Under the pieces are notes generated by a model. It was not told where the DNA came from. It searched no databases and saw nothing but the letters and a program-made list of their open reading frames with translations. Positions 44,500 through 54,299 of a stretch of DNA of 61,103 nt are shown here, piece after piece. Made by a program: the position numbers and the translations under genes. How positions within the stretch are numbered: the first letter of the stretch is position 1; the number at the start of each line of letters is the position of its first letter. The stretch comes from Acidobacteriaceae bacterium (lineage in GTDB: Bacteria > Acidobacteriota > Terriglobia > Terriglobales > Acidobacteriaceae), in assembly GCA_003168355.1 (NCBI GenBank), contig PMSQ01000161.1, positions 1 to 61,103 on the forward strand, in the 5' to 3' direction.

Positions 44500-45489
44500 T
44501 CACCCATCAATCTTCGCCTCGCGCAATTGCTTCACCGCGGTTTCGGAGCTGACAGGCGAGTAGTAAACCTCCTTGAACGTATAGGAGCGCGCCTTAGCGG
44601 CGACGACGGGCATGATCTCAATGTGCCAGTGGTAGTCGTCATCAATGGTCTTCCAATAACCGAGAGTCTTCGAGGGATGCAAGCTGTTGGGCGAGGTGTG
44701 CAGCACCAGATGGAAACCTTCCGTAACTGTGCGAATTCGCTGCAGCGTGCGGCGCAGCAGCGCGGCGAGATTGGTCCGCAGTCCCGGCTTCGATAACCCC
44801 GTTCGCTCGAACGAGGCCTCGTGGTTGCGCGGCAGAATCCAGGTTTCGTAGGGGACGCGCGGGGCGTAAGGTCCAAGCGCCACATAATCACCACGGGCTT
44901 CAATTACGCGCGAAGCCTGGCGCTCCTCCTGGGTGAGAATGTCGCAGAAGACACATCGTTCTTTGGCCTGGAAATATTCACGGCCTGCTCGCAGTTCATA
45001 GAGCACGCGCCGCGGCACAAACATGGTGGCAGTGATCTGAGAAGTGGGATGGCTGAATTCCTGGCCCGCGCTGGGACCATAATCCTTGAAGAAACTGACG
45101 TACTTGATGCGCGCGTCGTGCTTCAGATCCATAATGCGTTCCGCTGCCAGACGCAGGAACTGCCCGATCTCATCATCGCTGGCATTCCAGAGCTGACGGT
45201 CATGCCTGGGATTTTCCACCAGAACTTCATGAGCGCCCACCGAACTCATGCGGTCATAAATGCCATCGCCGCGCCGGCCGGGCTCGCCTTCAATGTGATA
45301 CAGAGGGCTGGGATGCACCACAGAGCGCGCCGACCAGCCGCTCGTACTGGGAACCGCCGAGATGACCTGCGTCGAGTGGCTTGAATCCGGGCAGAAAAGG
45401 CAAGCGGTTTCAGGGCGCGGCGAACTTTCGGCGGGGTCGTCTCCCGTCATCACCCACGAACGGGTGATGGGATCTTTGCGGAGTTCCAT
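44500..45489 (-). CDS. Galactose-1-phosphate uridylyltransferase-like HIT protein lacking the nucleophile His
   Basis: 329 residues of the GalT family. Zinc-type Cys pairs (Cys30-x2-Cys33, and Cys179-x2-Cys182) and the C-terminal HWHIEIMP (287-294) are present. In GalT the active site is HPHxQ, whose second His is the nucleophile. Here it reads HPTSQ (147-151), so Thr149 takes that place. It may be catalytically inactive, use another residue, or be a different nucleotidyltransferase. It is divergent from mutS across 130 bp holding a perfect palindrome. Confidence 0.83.
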   Translation of the reverse strand: MELRKDPITRSWVMTGDDPAESSPRPETACLFCPDSSHSTQVISAVPSTSGWSARSVVHPSPLYHIEGEPGRRGDGIYDRMSSVGAHEVLVENPRHDRQLWNASDDEIGQFLRLAAERIMDLKHDARIKYVSFFKDYGPSAGQEFSHPTSQITATMFVPRRVLYELRAGREYFQAKERCVFCDILTQEERQASRVIEARGDYVALGPYAPRVPYETWILPRNHEASFERTGLSKPGLRTNLAALLRRTLQRIRTVTEGFHLVLHTSPNSLHPSKTLGYWKTIDDDYHWHIEIMPVVAAKARSYTFKEVYYSPVSSETAVKQLREAKIDG

Positions 45490-45543
45490 GTATTAGGAAA
45501 GCACTGAGGAAGAAGCTGCGTCAACTGCCATTTCTGCATCGCG

Positions 45544-45560
45544 TTGTGACGCCGTCACAA
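45544..45560. promoter_or_regulatory. Perfect operator-like palindrome upstream of mutS
   Basis: TTGTGAC-GCC-GTCACAA, a 7-bp inverted repeat. The TGTGA/TCACA halves resemble CRP/FNR-family sites but with a 5-bp gap instead of 6. It ends 23 bp before the mutS -10 candidate, near -44 for a start about 45596. Confidence 0.55.
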
Positions 45561-45583
45561 TGAGGCAAGGAATGAGGCTTTGT

Positions 45584-45589
45584 TATAAT
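45584..45589 (+). promoter_or_regulatory. Candidate -10 box of mutS
   Basis: A perfect TATAAT, 30 bp before the ATG. The -35 region (about 45561-45566, TGAGGC) is poor, as for an activator-dependent promoter. Confidence 0.45.
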
Positions 45590-45619
45590 CCGCGCCAAGC
45601 CCGCTTTCCGACCGAAATC

Positions 45620-48277
45620 ATGACCGAGCCGTCCACTCCGCTGATGCGGCAATACGCTGCCGTCAAGAAAGAACATCCGACCGCGCTCCTGTTTTTCCGT
45701 TTGGGGGATTTCTACGAGCTCTTCTTCGACGATGCGATTGTGGCGGCCAAAGAGTTGCAGATCACGCTCACTTCGCGCAACAAAGAGAAAGGCATCGCGG
45801 TGCCCATGTGCGGAGTGCCTCATCACGCCGCCGAAGGCTACATTGGGAAGCTCATCCGCAAAGGCTTCAAGGTGGCCATCTGCGAGCAAATGGAAGATGC
45901 CCGCCTCGCCAAAAAGCAGATCGGCACAAAACTTGTGCGACGCGAAGTGACCCGCGTCGTCACCCCCGGGACGGCAGCCGATTCGCTTCTGGGGTCTGAA
46001 GAAAACAATTTCCTGGCCGCGCTGGCGCAGGTGGGAGAGCGTGTGGGGTTTGCCGCGCTGGATCTTTCCACCGGAGAGTTTCGCGCCACTGAATTTTCAG
46101 GAGAGAGTGCTCTGCGGCGGGTGCAGGAAGAGCTGGAGCAATTACGGCCAAAAGAATTGCTGTATGGATCGGCGGCGCCGCTGTTCGATGCTAAAACCAG
46201 CCGAGACCACACGCCCCAGCCGCGATCGTCTGGAGTTACCTGTACGGAGACCCCGATCGACGATTGGATCTTCGCGCCCGACCACGCCATTCCGCTGCTG
46301 GAGAATCATTTCGGAGTGCTGTCGCTCGAGGGATTTGGACTCGCCGGACGCACCGCGGCGGCGGCCGCGGCAGGCGCGATTCTCTATTATGCGCGCTCCA
46401 CGCAGCGCGGATCGCTCGACCACGTGGACCGCATCGGCTGGTACGAGCGCCAGAACTGTCTTGTGTTGGACGCGGTCACGGTCAGGAACCTGGAATTGAT
46501 CGAGCCGCTCTTTGCCGGCACCGATGCCGGAGTAACTTTGTTTCGTTCCATCGACGCCGCCGTAACTCCCATGGGCAAGCGACTTCTGCGCGCGTGGTTG
46601 CTGCGGCCATCGCTTGATCTTGTGGAAATCAATGCCCGCTTGGATGCGGTGGAGGCGGTCGTGAAGGACACGATCGCGCGCGAAGAGTTGCGCCGTGCGC
46701 TCGATGGCGTGCTCGACCTGGAGCGGCTTCTGAGCCGCGTCACCCTGGAGACGGCGAATCCGCGGGACGTTCTGGCTCTGGCGGCATCGCTCGGAAAGAT
46801 TCCCGCAATCAAGGCCGCAGTAGGGCGGCTAGCGGCGGAGCGGCTCAAGACTTTGCACGGATCACTCGATGAACTGGGCGATCTGCGCGACCGCATTGAG
46901 AAGACGATTGTGCCCGAGCCGCCGCTGAGCTTTGCCGAGGGCGGTGTGATTGCAGCGGGAGTGGATCGCGGCTTGGACGAATTGCGCGAACTTTCCCGCA
47001 ACAGCAAGCAGGTGCTGGCGCAGATCGAGCAGCGGGAACGTGGCCGGACGGGCATCGGATCGCTCAAGGTGAAGTTCAACTCCATCTTCGGCTACTACCT
47101 CGAGGTTTCGAAACCGAATCTGCACCTGGTTCCTCAGGATTACGAACGCAAGCAGACTCTGGTGGGCGCGGAGCGCTTCACCACGCCCGAACTGAAAGAA
47201 TACGAAGCCAAGATTCTCGACGCGCAGGAAAAGATCGTCGAGATCGAGCGGCGGCTGTTCACCGAGTTGCGCATCGCGATTGCCTCCGAGGCAAAGCGAA
47301 TCCGGCAGACGGCACTCGCGCTGGCCGAGGTCGATGTGCTGGTGTCGCTGGCTCACATCGCGGCACTACGGAATTATTGCCGGCCGCGCTTCATTGCCTC
47401 GGCGGAAGGTGACGCCGGTGATCTCGAGATTGTCGAGGGCCGGCATCCCGTGATCGAGCAGCAGGAGATGGCCGGAGGCAGCGAGCGCTTCGTGCCCAAC
47501 GATCTTTATCTGAATGCGACGACGCACACGATTCTGCTGCTGACCGGACCGAACATGGGCGGCAAGTCCACTTACTTGCGGCAAACCGCCCTGATCGTGA
47601 TTCTCGCACAGATGGGCTCGTTTGTGCCGGCGCGCTCGGCGCGCCTCAGCATGGTGGACCGCGTCTTCACTCGCATCGGCGCCAGCGACAACCTGGCCCG
47701 TGGCCGCTCAACGTTTATGGTCGAGATGACGGAGACGGCGGCGATCTTGCATACAGCGACGGCGCGTTCGCTTATCCTGCTGGATGAAGTTGGCCGTGGC
47801 ACCTCGACTTACGACGGCCTCGCGATTGCCTGGGCCGCAATCGAATATCTGCACGCGCGCGTGCGCGCCAAGACTCTTTTCGCCACGCATTATTTCGAGC
47901 TGACGGAATTAGCCGAACAACTTTCCGGGGTAAAGAACTATCACGTCTCGGTAAAGGAAACCGGAGGCGGCATCGTCTTCCTGCGCAAAGTCGAGCCGGG
48001 AGCGGCTGACCGCAGCTATGGCATCGAAGTGGCCAAGCTGGCAGGCTTGCCGAATGAAGTAATCACGCGGGCACGCGAGGTGCTCGCCGAGCATGAATCG
48101 GCGGAACGCGAACTGACGGAGCATCTCTCGCCCGGGGCTACTCCTCCGCCAACACAGCTAACCATCTTCACCCCGATCTCTCAGCCCGTGCTGGAGAAGC
48201 TGCGCGAGGTAGACTTGAACCGGCTTACACCGCTGGAAGCGCTGAATTTGTTGGCGGAGTTGAAGAAAGAAATCTGA
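45620..48277 (+). CDS. mutS: DNA mismatch repair protein MutS
   Basis: 885 residues from the ATG at 45620; upstream in-frame ATGs at 45560 and 45572 overlap the promoter candidate. Phe31-Tyr32-Glu33 (FYELFF) is the mismatch-probing wedge. The ATPase has Walker [10 protein letters not shown] (643-651) and [12 protein letters not shown]. The C-terminus carries the usual helix-turn-helix region. MutS dimers scan for mismatches and recruit MutL, which is not in the window. The next gene is 42 bp downstream. Confidence 0.98.
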   Translation: MTEPSTPLMRQYAAVKKEHPTALLFFRLGDFYELFFDDAIVAAKELQITLTSRNKEKGIAVPMCGVPHHAAEGYIGKLIRKGFKVAICEQMEDARLAKKQIGTKLVRREVTRVVTPGTAADSLLGSEENNFLAALAQVGERVGFAALDLSTGEFRATEFSGESALRRVQEELEQLRPKELLYGSAAPLFDAKTSRDHTPQPRSSGVTCTETPIDDWIFAPDHAIPLLENHFGVLSLEGFGLAGRTAAAAAAGAILYYARSTQRGSLDHVDRIGWYERQNCLVLDAVTVRNLELIEPLFAGTDAGVTLFRSIDAAVTPMGKRLLRAWLLRPSLDLVEINARLDAVEAVVKDTIAREELRRALDGVLDLERLLSRVTLETANPRDVLALAASLGKIPAIKAAVGRLAAERLKTLHGSLDELGDLRDRIEKTIVPEPPLSFAEGGVIAAGVDRGLDELRELSRNSKQVLAQIEQRERGRTGIGSLKVKFNSIFGYYLEVSKPNLHLVPQDYERKQTLVGAERFTTPELKEYEAKILDAQEKIVEIERRLFTELRIAIASEAKRIRQTALALAEVDVLVSLAHIAALRNYCRPRFIASAEGDAGDLEIVEGRHPVIEQQEMAGGSERFVPNDLYLNATTHTILLLTGPNMGGKSTYLRQTALIVILAQMGSFVPARSARLSMVDRVFTRIGASDNLARGRSTFMVEMTETAAILHTATARSLILLDEVGRGTSTYDGLAIAWAAIEYLHARVRAKTLFATHYFELTELAEQLSGVKNYHVSVKETGGGIVFLRKVEPGAADRSYGIEVAKLAGLPNEVITRAREVLAEHESAERELTEHLSPGATPPPTQLTIFTPISQPVLEKLREVDLNRLTPLEALNLLAELKKEI

Positions 48278-48319
48278 CCACGAGAGCACCGGGCGTACAA
48301 CGTTTATAAATCGTATTTG

Positions 48320-49486
48320 ATGACTGTTCAGCGAAACACACGTGAAATCGGTCAGCTCCTGATCGTCGGCTTCGACGGCACCGAGATGAAGCCAGCGCTG
48401 AGTTCCCTGCTCACGCGACTGCAGCCGGCGGGCGTAATCCTGTTCGCACGGAACATAAAGACCGCCGAACAGACCTGGCGCCTGCTGCGCGATTGTCAGG
48501 AATGCGTTTCCACGCCGCTGTTCAATTGCGTCGACCTCGAAGGCGGGCGCGTGGACCGTTTTCGCGACGCGCTAGGCGCAACGCCCTCGGTGGCGGATGT
48601 ATTCGCCACTGGCGACCGCAAGCTCTTCCGCAAGCACGGACAGATCATCGGAGAGAACTGCCGCGCCCTGGGATTCAACGTTGACTTCGCGCCTGTACTG
48701 GATCTGGCCTTCGAAGCCTCACGCAAGGTGATGAGCTCGCGAGCGGTTTCGGCGAACCCACGCGAAACGGCTGCCTATGGGCGCGAGTTCCTCGCCGGGC
48801 TGCGCGCAGCGGGCGTCCTGGGATGCGGCAAGCACTTTCCCGGCCTTGGCGAAGGCAAACTCGACAGCCACCACGAGCTGCCGCTGATCGACAAGCCGCT
48901 GAAAAAGCTTTGGGCCGAGGATCTGCTGCCATACCGCACGCTCCGTGCCCAGATGCCGATGGTGATGATATCGCACGCAGCCCATCCTCTGGTCACGAAG
49001 GCAAAGACTCCTGCTTCGCTCTCGAAAGTTTGGATTACAAACATCTTGCGCAAACGTATCGGCTACCGCAATCTGATTGTTTCCGATGATCTGGAAATGG
49101 GAGGAGTTTTGTCGGCAGCTCCGATAGGACAGGCGGCGGTTGAATTCGTTCGAGCCGGTGGAGATCTGTGCCTGATCTGTCATCGTGAGGACTACATTGC
49201 AGAAGCTTACGATGAGTTAGTAAAGACGACGGAGCGCGACCCAAAGTTCGCCCAGCGCGTTGCGGAATCGGCGCGCCGCGTTCTCGCGTTCAAAAGGAAG
49301 TCGGCGAAGCTACGGCGCAAGACGAAACCACCTTCTGACTCGGCGATCGATAGACTCTCGCGGAACTTGTGGGAATTCAGCGAGCAAGTGCGGCTGGAAG
49401 CCCTGGTTCGCACAGAGAATGATCGAGCGGAGAATGATCGGACGGAGAGTACTCGCCAGGAAAAAGCGCGGCGGCCGCGGAAATGA
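48320..49486 (+). CDS. nagZ: Beta-N-acetylhexosaminidase (GH3), NagZ-like
   Basis: 388 residues from the ATG at 48320. The GH3 NagZ motifs are KHFPGLGEGKLDSHHELP (the Asp-His dyad acting as acid/base, about 182/184) and SDDLEMGG (nucleophile Asp256). It has no signal peptide, so it is cytosolic and frees GlcNAc from anhydro-muropeptides. The C-terminal 50 residues are a charged tail. The stop overlaps the anmK start by 4 bp, linking the two enzymes of murein recycling. Confidence 0.94.
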   Translation: MTVQRNTREIGQLLIVGFDGTEMKPALSSLLTRLQPAGVILFARNIKTAEQTWRLLRDCQECVSTPLFNCVDLEGGRVDRFRDALGATPSVADVFATGDRKLFRKHGQIIGENCRALGFNVDFAPVLDLAFEASRKVMSSRAVSANPRETAAYGREFLAGLRAAGVLGCGKHFPGLGEGKLDSHHELPLIDKPLKKLWAEDLLPYRTLRAQMPMVMISHAAHPLVTKAKTPASLSKVWITNILRKRIGYRNLIVSDDLEMGGVLSAAPIGQAAVEFVRAGGDLCLICHREDYIAEAYDELVKTTERDPKFAQRVAESARRVLAFKRKSAKLRRKTKPPSDSAIDRLSRNLWEFSEQVRLEALVRTENDRAENDRTESTRQEKARRPRK

Positions 49487-50679
49487 CGAAGAAAGAAATG
49501 ATCGTGGCCGGCGTAATGAGCGGAACGTCCGCTGACGGCATCAACGTGGCATTGGTGCGGATGGCTTCGGCCTCACGCCGCACTCGCTCTGGCGCAGCCC
49601 ACGCTAGCTTCCAACTGCTCGGGCACGCCGAATACTCTTATCCAAAAAAGGTTCGCGCGGCGGTGCAGGCCGCAATGAATGCGTCGCGGGCAAGCGTCGC
49701 CGATCTGGCTCGGCTGAATTTCCTGCTGGGCGAACTGTATGCCGATGCCGTGCTGGCCACCGAGCGGCAGTTTCGTGTGAAAGTTGCTCTAGTCGGCTGC
49801 CACGGGCAAACGCTCTATCATCAAGGCGAGCCGCGGCGCTTTCTCGGGCGCATGGTAGCGGCCACCTGGCAGACCGGTGAGGCCGCAATCGTCGCGGGGA
49901 AAGTCGGCGCGCCGGTGGTCTCGGATTTTCGTCCTGCCGACATGGCCGCCGGAGGCAAGGGCGCACCGCTGGTTCCTTTTCTTGATTACATGCTGTTCCA
50001 CGATGCTCACGTCGGGAGAATCGTGCAAAACATCGGAGGCATCGCGAACCTTACCGCAATTCCTGCCGGCGCCTCGGCAAACGATGTAATCGCGTTCGAC
50101 ACCGGCCCGGGCAACATGGTGATCGATGCTGTCACCGAGAAGTTGTTCGGCCAGTCGTTCGATCGCGGAGGCAGGATCGCCGCGTCCGGAAAAGTGCTGG
50201 ATAAGGTCCTCGACAAATTCTTACAAGGGAATTTCTTCCAGAGAAATCCACCCAAGACCGCGGGGCGTGAGGAATTCGGCCGGGAGTTTGTAAGCGAATT
50301 TCTGCGAAGTTGCGGACGCTGCCAAAAGCAAGATGTCGTGGCTACGGCGACCGCACTCACGGCAAAGTCGATTGCTCTTGCGCTACGCTCTTATGCGGTT
50401 GAGAACTCAGCTTCCGTGCGCAAACTGGCGTTTCGTGAAATGATTCTTTCCGGTGGCGGAGCGAAAAATTCCATGCTCGTGGCCATGTTAACCAGTGAAC
50501 TCCCGCCCCTTGGATTGCAACTGCGATTCTCCGACGAATTTGGCCTGCCATCGGCCGCGAAAGAGGCGGTCGCGTTTGCCATTCTGGCTCATGCGACGTG
50601 GCACCAGCGCCCTTCGAGTGTTCCTTCGGCAACAGGAGCCAAGCGCGCTGCGGTACTGGGTAAAATCTCGTATCCTTAG
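49483..50679 (+). CDS. anmK: Anhydro-N-acetylmuramic acid kinase
   Basis: 398 residues. AGVMSGTSADGINVALVR near the start is the family signature. VSDFRPADMAAGGKGAPLVP includes the catalytic Asp, and FDTGPGNMVIDAV is the ATP-side motif. It phosphorylates and hydrolyses 1,6-anhydroMurNAc to MurNAc-6-phosphate, following NagZ in murein recycling. Translational overlap with nagZ suggests one functional unit. Confidence 0.96.
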   Translation: MTKKEMIVAGVMSGTSADGINVALVRMASASRRTRSGAAHASFQLLGHAEYSYPKKVRAAVQAAMNASRASVADLARLNFLLGELYADAVLATERQFRVKVALVGCHGQTLYHQGEPRRFLGRMVAATWQTGEAAIVAGKVGAPVVSDFRPADMAAGGKGAPLVPFLDYMLFHDAHVGRIVQNIGGIANLTAIPAGASANDVIAFDTGPGNMVIDAVTEKLFGQSFDRGGRIAASGKVLDKVLDKFLQGNFFQRNPPKTAGREEFGREFVSEFLRSCGRCQKQDVVATATALTAKSIALALRSYAVENSASVRKLAFREMILSGGGAKNSMLVAMLTSELPPLGLQLRFSDEFGLPSAAKEAVAFAILAHATWHQRPSSVPSATGAKRAAVLGKISYP

Positions 50680-50723
50680 ATTTAGGCTCGTAAGCAGAGA
50701 CGCCTCTTGAGATCTGTAAACCT

Positions 50724-51272
50724 ATGCCGATCTACATCTCGTTACTTCGCGGAATCAACGTCGGCGGCCACAAAAGAATAAAGATGGACCGGCTTCGAGT
50801 GTCCCTCGAAGCGATGGGATTGGAGCAGGTGAAGACCTACATCCAAAGCGGAAACGTGGTTTTCAATACCGGGAAACTTTCCCCAGCCGCGTTGTCTAAA
50901 CGAATCGAGGAACGAATTCTCAGCGACTTTGGCCATTCGGTCTCCGTCATCTCCAGAACCGTCGACGAAATCGGCGGCACGATCGCAAACAGTCCCTTCG
51001 TGAAGCAGCGCGGAATCGACCCCGAGAAGCTTCATGTCACCTTCCTGTCGGAGATCCCCGCGCCGGTCGCTTTGAAGAAGTTGGCAGACCTAACCATCCC
51101 GCCGGATCAGTCCCGCTGTCTCGGCAAAGAGATTTACCTTTATCTCCCAAATGGAGTTTCTGAAAGCAGCTTGATGAAGAGTCCGTTGGATCGGGCGTTA
51201 TCGGTGGTCACCACAACCCGCAACTGGAAAACCGTCAACGCCATCCACCAGATGTGTCTGGATTGCCGCTGA
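50724..51272 (+). CDS. DUF1697 family protein
   Basis: 182 residues. The opening PIYISLLRGINVGGHKRIKM and YIQSGNVVFNTG are the diagnostic DUF1697 motifs. It is a soluble two-domain alpha/beta protein. The family is uncharacterised. Its stop overlaps the next start by 1 nt (TGATG), so it is coupled to the oligopeptide-binding protein gene. Confidence 0.9.
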   Translation: MPIYISLLRGINVGGHKRIKMDRLRVSLEAMGLEQVKTYIQSGNVVFNTGKLSPAALSKRIEERILSDFGHSVSVISRTVDEIGGTIANSPFVKQRGIDPEKLHVTFLSEIPAPVALKKLADLTIPPDQSRCLGKEIYLYLPNGVSESSLMKSPLDRALSVVTTTRNWKTVNAIHQMCLDCR

Positions 51273-52789
51273 TGCGCCGGGCTTCATTCGTTCTCGCGGC
51301 TCTTGCCTTGCTGTTTTCTCTACTCTGCTGCTCCGGCAAGCCAGATCCCAACACCCTGGTGATGCTGATCGAATCGAGCCCCACGAATCTGGATCCGCGG
51401 ATAGGAGTCGACGCACAGTCGGAGCGCATCGACAATCTGATCTTCGATGACCTGCTCTCGCGTGGTGACAATCTGGATGTGGCCCCCGGCTTGGCTGAGC
51501 GCTGGGAGATTCCCGACCCTCTCACCTACGTCTTTCACCTCCATCACCCCGTAACTTTTCACGACGGCCGTCCGCTCACCGCGCGCGATGTGAAGTGGAC
51601 TTTCGATTCCCTGCTTACCGGAAAAATCCGCAGTGCCAAAGCCGCGGCATATCGCTTCGTCGATCGCATCGACGCGCCGGATGACTCTACGGTTATTTTT
51701 CACATGAAAGAACCGGATGCCGCTCTCCTGTGGAATCTATCGGACGGTGCCATCGGTATTGTGCCCTTCAATAGCGGAAATGAAATGACGATCCACCCGG
51801 TTGGCTCCGGACCATTCAAGTTTGTCAGCTCCGAGATCGACAAGGAAGTCGTCATCGAACGCAACAATGATTACTGGGGCGAAAAAGCTAAACTCCCCCG
51901 TGTGCGATTCGCGGTTGTGCCCGACGCGACTACCGAAGCTCTCGAACTCCGCAAAGGCACGGGAGATTTAACCATTAACGCCCTCACGCCCGACACTGTG
52001 CACATCCTTGAGCGTGAATCCAATCTCGCCGTCGAACACGCGCCCGGAACCGAAATACAATATCTCGGCTTCAACCTTCGCGATCCTATTCTGAAAGATG
52101 TTCGCGTGCGGCAGGCCATCGCCTACGCCATTGACCGCCAGCCCATGATTCAATATCTCTGGGGTGGATGGGCACAGCCGGCGCGCAGCGTTCTCCCGCC
52201 GCAAAGCTGGGCCTACAACGGCGATGTTCCAGCCTATGACCACAATCCCGAAAAGGCCCAAGCATTGCTCGACGCTGCCGGCTATCCCGCCACGAACGGC
52301 GTACGCTTTCACATCACGATGAAAACTTCCACCACGGAAAGCACGCGTCTCATGGTCGCTGTAATCCAGCAGCAGTTGCGGGAAGTGGGAATAGCACTCG
52401 ACATTCGCAGCTTCGAGTCGGCTACTTTTCTTGCCGACATCATTAACGGAGCGTTTCAGCTCTACGGATTGCGTTGGGTCGGCGGCAATCAGGATCCCGA
52501 TATCTTCTACGTGTTTCACTCCTCGCGCTTTCCTCCGAACGGCGCAAACCGCGGACATTACTCAAATCCGAAAGTAGACGCACTCATCGACCAGGCCCGC
52601 CGCGAGGTCGATCAGAACACGCGCAAGTCAACCTATGCCGAACTGCAGCGCATTCTTGCCGAAGAACTGCCTTACATTGACTTGTGGTATCTGGATAATG
52701 TTCTCGTCCACAACCAACGCGTGCGCAATCTACGGCTCAATCCGGCGGGAAACTACGATTTTCTGCGCACGGCGGAGCTGGCGAAGTGA
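51272..52789 (+). CDS. Oligopeptide-type ABC substrate-binding lipoprotein (SBP_bac_5)
   Basis: 505 residues from the ATG at 51272. The signal ends in LLCCSG, an imperfect lipobox, so it is probably a lipoprotein. The body shows the DppA/OppA pattern: NLDPRIG near the start, YVFHLHHPVTFHDGRPLTARDVKWTFD, and DVRVRQAIAYAIDRQ. It would bind peptides or another bulky solute at the membrane. No permease or ATPase genes are adjacent, so it is an orphan here. Confidence 0.92.
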   Translation: MRRASFVLAALALLFSLLCCSGKPDPNTLVMLIESSPTNLDPRIGVDAQSERIDNLIFDDLLSRGDNLDVAPGLAERWEIPDPLTYVFHLHHPVTFHDGRPLTARDVKWTFDSLLTGKIRSAKAAAYRFVDRIDAPDDSTVIFHMKEPDAALLWNLSDGAIGIVPFNSGNEMTIHPVGSGPFKFVSSEIDKEVVIERNNDYWGEKAKLPRVRFAVVPDATTEALELRKGTGDLTINALTPDTVHILERESNLAVEHAPGTEIQYLGFNLRDPILKDVRVRQAIAYAIDRQPMIQYLWGGWAQPARSVLPPQSWAYNGDVPAYDHNPEKAQALLDAAGYPATNGVRFHITMKTSTTESTRLMVAVIQQQLREVGIALDIRSFESATFLADIINGAFQLYGLRWVGGNQDPDIFYVFHSSRFPPNGANRGHYSNPKVDALIDQARREVDQNTRKSTYAELQRILAEELPYIDLWYLDNVLVHNQRVRNLRLNPAGNYDFLRTAELAK

Positions 52790-53337
52790 CCGGGATGGCA
52801 ATTGACGACTGGCTGCCGCAGTATCAGGTGAGCGCTACCTATTCGGTCTTCGTGCATGCATCCGATGCGAAAACCTACGCCGCTCTGGAGCAGGCTAGTT
52901 TCTCGGATCTCGCCATCGTTCGAGGCCTGATGTGGCTCCGCGGTTATCGTCTCGGCCGCGGCAGCATTCCGGGGCCGGACGGCCGGAAAGACGCACGCGG
53001 TTCTTTTCTAGAACTGGCTTCGGTTCCTCAGCAAGAGGTGGTGCTGGGCATTGCAGGCCGGTTCTGGAGGCCCGACGGTGGCATCGTTCGCGGCCTCACC
53101 CCGGCGGCGTTCGCGGATTTTCGCCGCGAAGGCTATGCCAAGGCAGTTTGGAATTTCTCATTCTCACCAGCAGATGGCCGCACGCAGCTTAGGACCGAAA
53201 CGCGGGTGCAGACATTCGGCCGTCCGGCAACCTTGAAATTCCGAGCTTACTGGCTCCTGGTCGGTCCTTTTTCCGGGTTGATCCGCAAGGCCATGCTGCA
53301 CCAGGTCAAGCGAATCGCCGAGCAGCCTGCCGTCTGA
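52786..53337 (+). CDS. SRPBCC-like hypothetical protein
   Basis: 183 residues from GTG (overlapping the previous stop; an ATG at 52795 is the alternative). The segment SFLELASVPQQEVVLGIAGRFW, TRTETRV-type strand text and a closing long helix (GPFSGLIRKAMLHQVKRIAEQ) suggest an SRPBCC/Bet v1-like cavity fold. This is inferred by pattern. Ligand unknown. Confidence 0.7.
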   Translation: MTGMAIDDWLPQYQVSATYSVFVHASDAKTYAALEQASFSDLAIVRGLMWLRGYRLGRGSIPGPDGRKDARGSFLELASVPQQEVVLGIAGRFWRPDGGIVRGLTPAAFADFRREGYAKAVWNFSFSPADGRTQLRTETRVQTFGRPATLKFRAYWLLVGPFSGLIRKAMLHQVKRIAEQPAV

Positions 53338-53372
53338 ATTCGCATGTTACCATCGACCTCTGGTTCTTCTCC

Positions 53373-54164
53373 ATGCGCATTCTCTTCATCGGCGACATTT
53401 TCGGACGGCCCGGACGCACCATCGTCAAGGACAAACTACCGGGCATCGTCCGCGATCAAGCCATCGATCTCGTCATTGCCAATGGTGAAAACTCGGCTGC
53501 GGGTTTCGGCATCACTCCGGCGTTGGCCGAAGAACTTTTTGAGCTGAATATTGATGTCATCACCACCGGTAACCACGTCTGGGACAAGCGCGAGATTCTC
53601 GATTACTTTCAGATGGTGGAAGGCAATGGACACGGGCCTCAACGCCGCGTGCTTCGTCCCGCAAATTATCCCGCGGACATGCCCGGCTGGGGCGTGTATC
53701 AGGGTCAAAAAGCAAAGGTCCCTTACGCCGTCATCAACCTGCAGGGACGCGTGTTCATGGCTTCGAACGACGATCCCTTTCGCACTGCCGACCAGCTCCT
53801 GCAGAAAATTGAGGCCAAAGTAATCTTCGTGGACTTCCACGCCGAGGCCACCTCGGAGAAGATTTCTCTCGGCTGGTATCTCGACGGACGCGTCACCGCA
53901 GTGGTGGGCACGCACACGCACGTACCCACTGCGGACGAACGCGTTCTACCCAAGGGAACGGCATACGTCACCGACGTCGGCATGACCGGGCCCTATGATG
54001 GCGTGATCGGAGTGAAGAAGGAACTCGTCGTCAACAAGTTCCTCAACGGCATGCCGGTGCGCTTCGAGCCAGCCACGGGAGACGTCCGGCTGTGCGCTGT
54101 GGTCATCGACTGCGACGAGAAGACCGGCAAGGCGCGAGACATTGAGCGGCTGATGCTGAGTTGA
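53373..54164 (+). CDS. YmdB-family metallophosphoesterase
   Basis: 263 residues, typical of the TIGR00282 group. Metal ligands are in ILFIGDIFGRPGR, IANGENSAAGFG, TTGNHVWDKRE, VDFHAEATSEK and VGTHTHVPTADE. Characterised homologs (Bacillus YmdB) hydrolyse 2',3'-cyclic nucleotides and affect biofilm and RNA turnover. It is the last gene of a tightly packed run from 50724. Confidence 0.95.
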   Translation: MRILFIGDIFGRPGRTIVKDKLPGIVRDQAIDLVIANGENSAAGFGITPALAEELFELNIDVITTGNHVWDKREILDYFQMVEGNGHGPQRRVLRPANYPADMPGWGVYQGQKAKVPYAVINLQGRVFMASNDDPFRTADQLLQKIEAKVIFVDFHAEATSEKISLGWYLDGRVTAVVGTHTHVPTADERVLPKGTAYVTDVGMTGPYDGVIGVKKELVVNKFLNGMPVRFEPATGDVRLCAVVIDCDEKTGKARDIERLMLS

Positions 54165-54197
54165 CTCGTTCCTGCAAGAAAGCGGCATTCCCACGTT

Positions 54198-54260
54198 CTA
54201 AGAGTGCGTTCTGCCCCCATTCCCTAATACGGTAAAGCCGAAGGTACCTGGCACTCTTAG
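54198..54260. repeat. 10-bp inverted repeat spanning the YmdB-secretin gap
   Basis: CTAAGAGTGC (54198-54207) and GCACTCTTAG (54251-54260) are exactly complementary. Together they could fold the intergenic region into a stem with a 43-nt loop. Confidence 0.5.
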
Positions 54261-54299
54261 CTATCTGCCGGGAGCGGCCAGCAGGGTAAAATCAAACGA

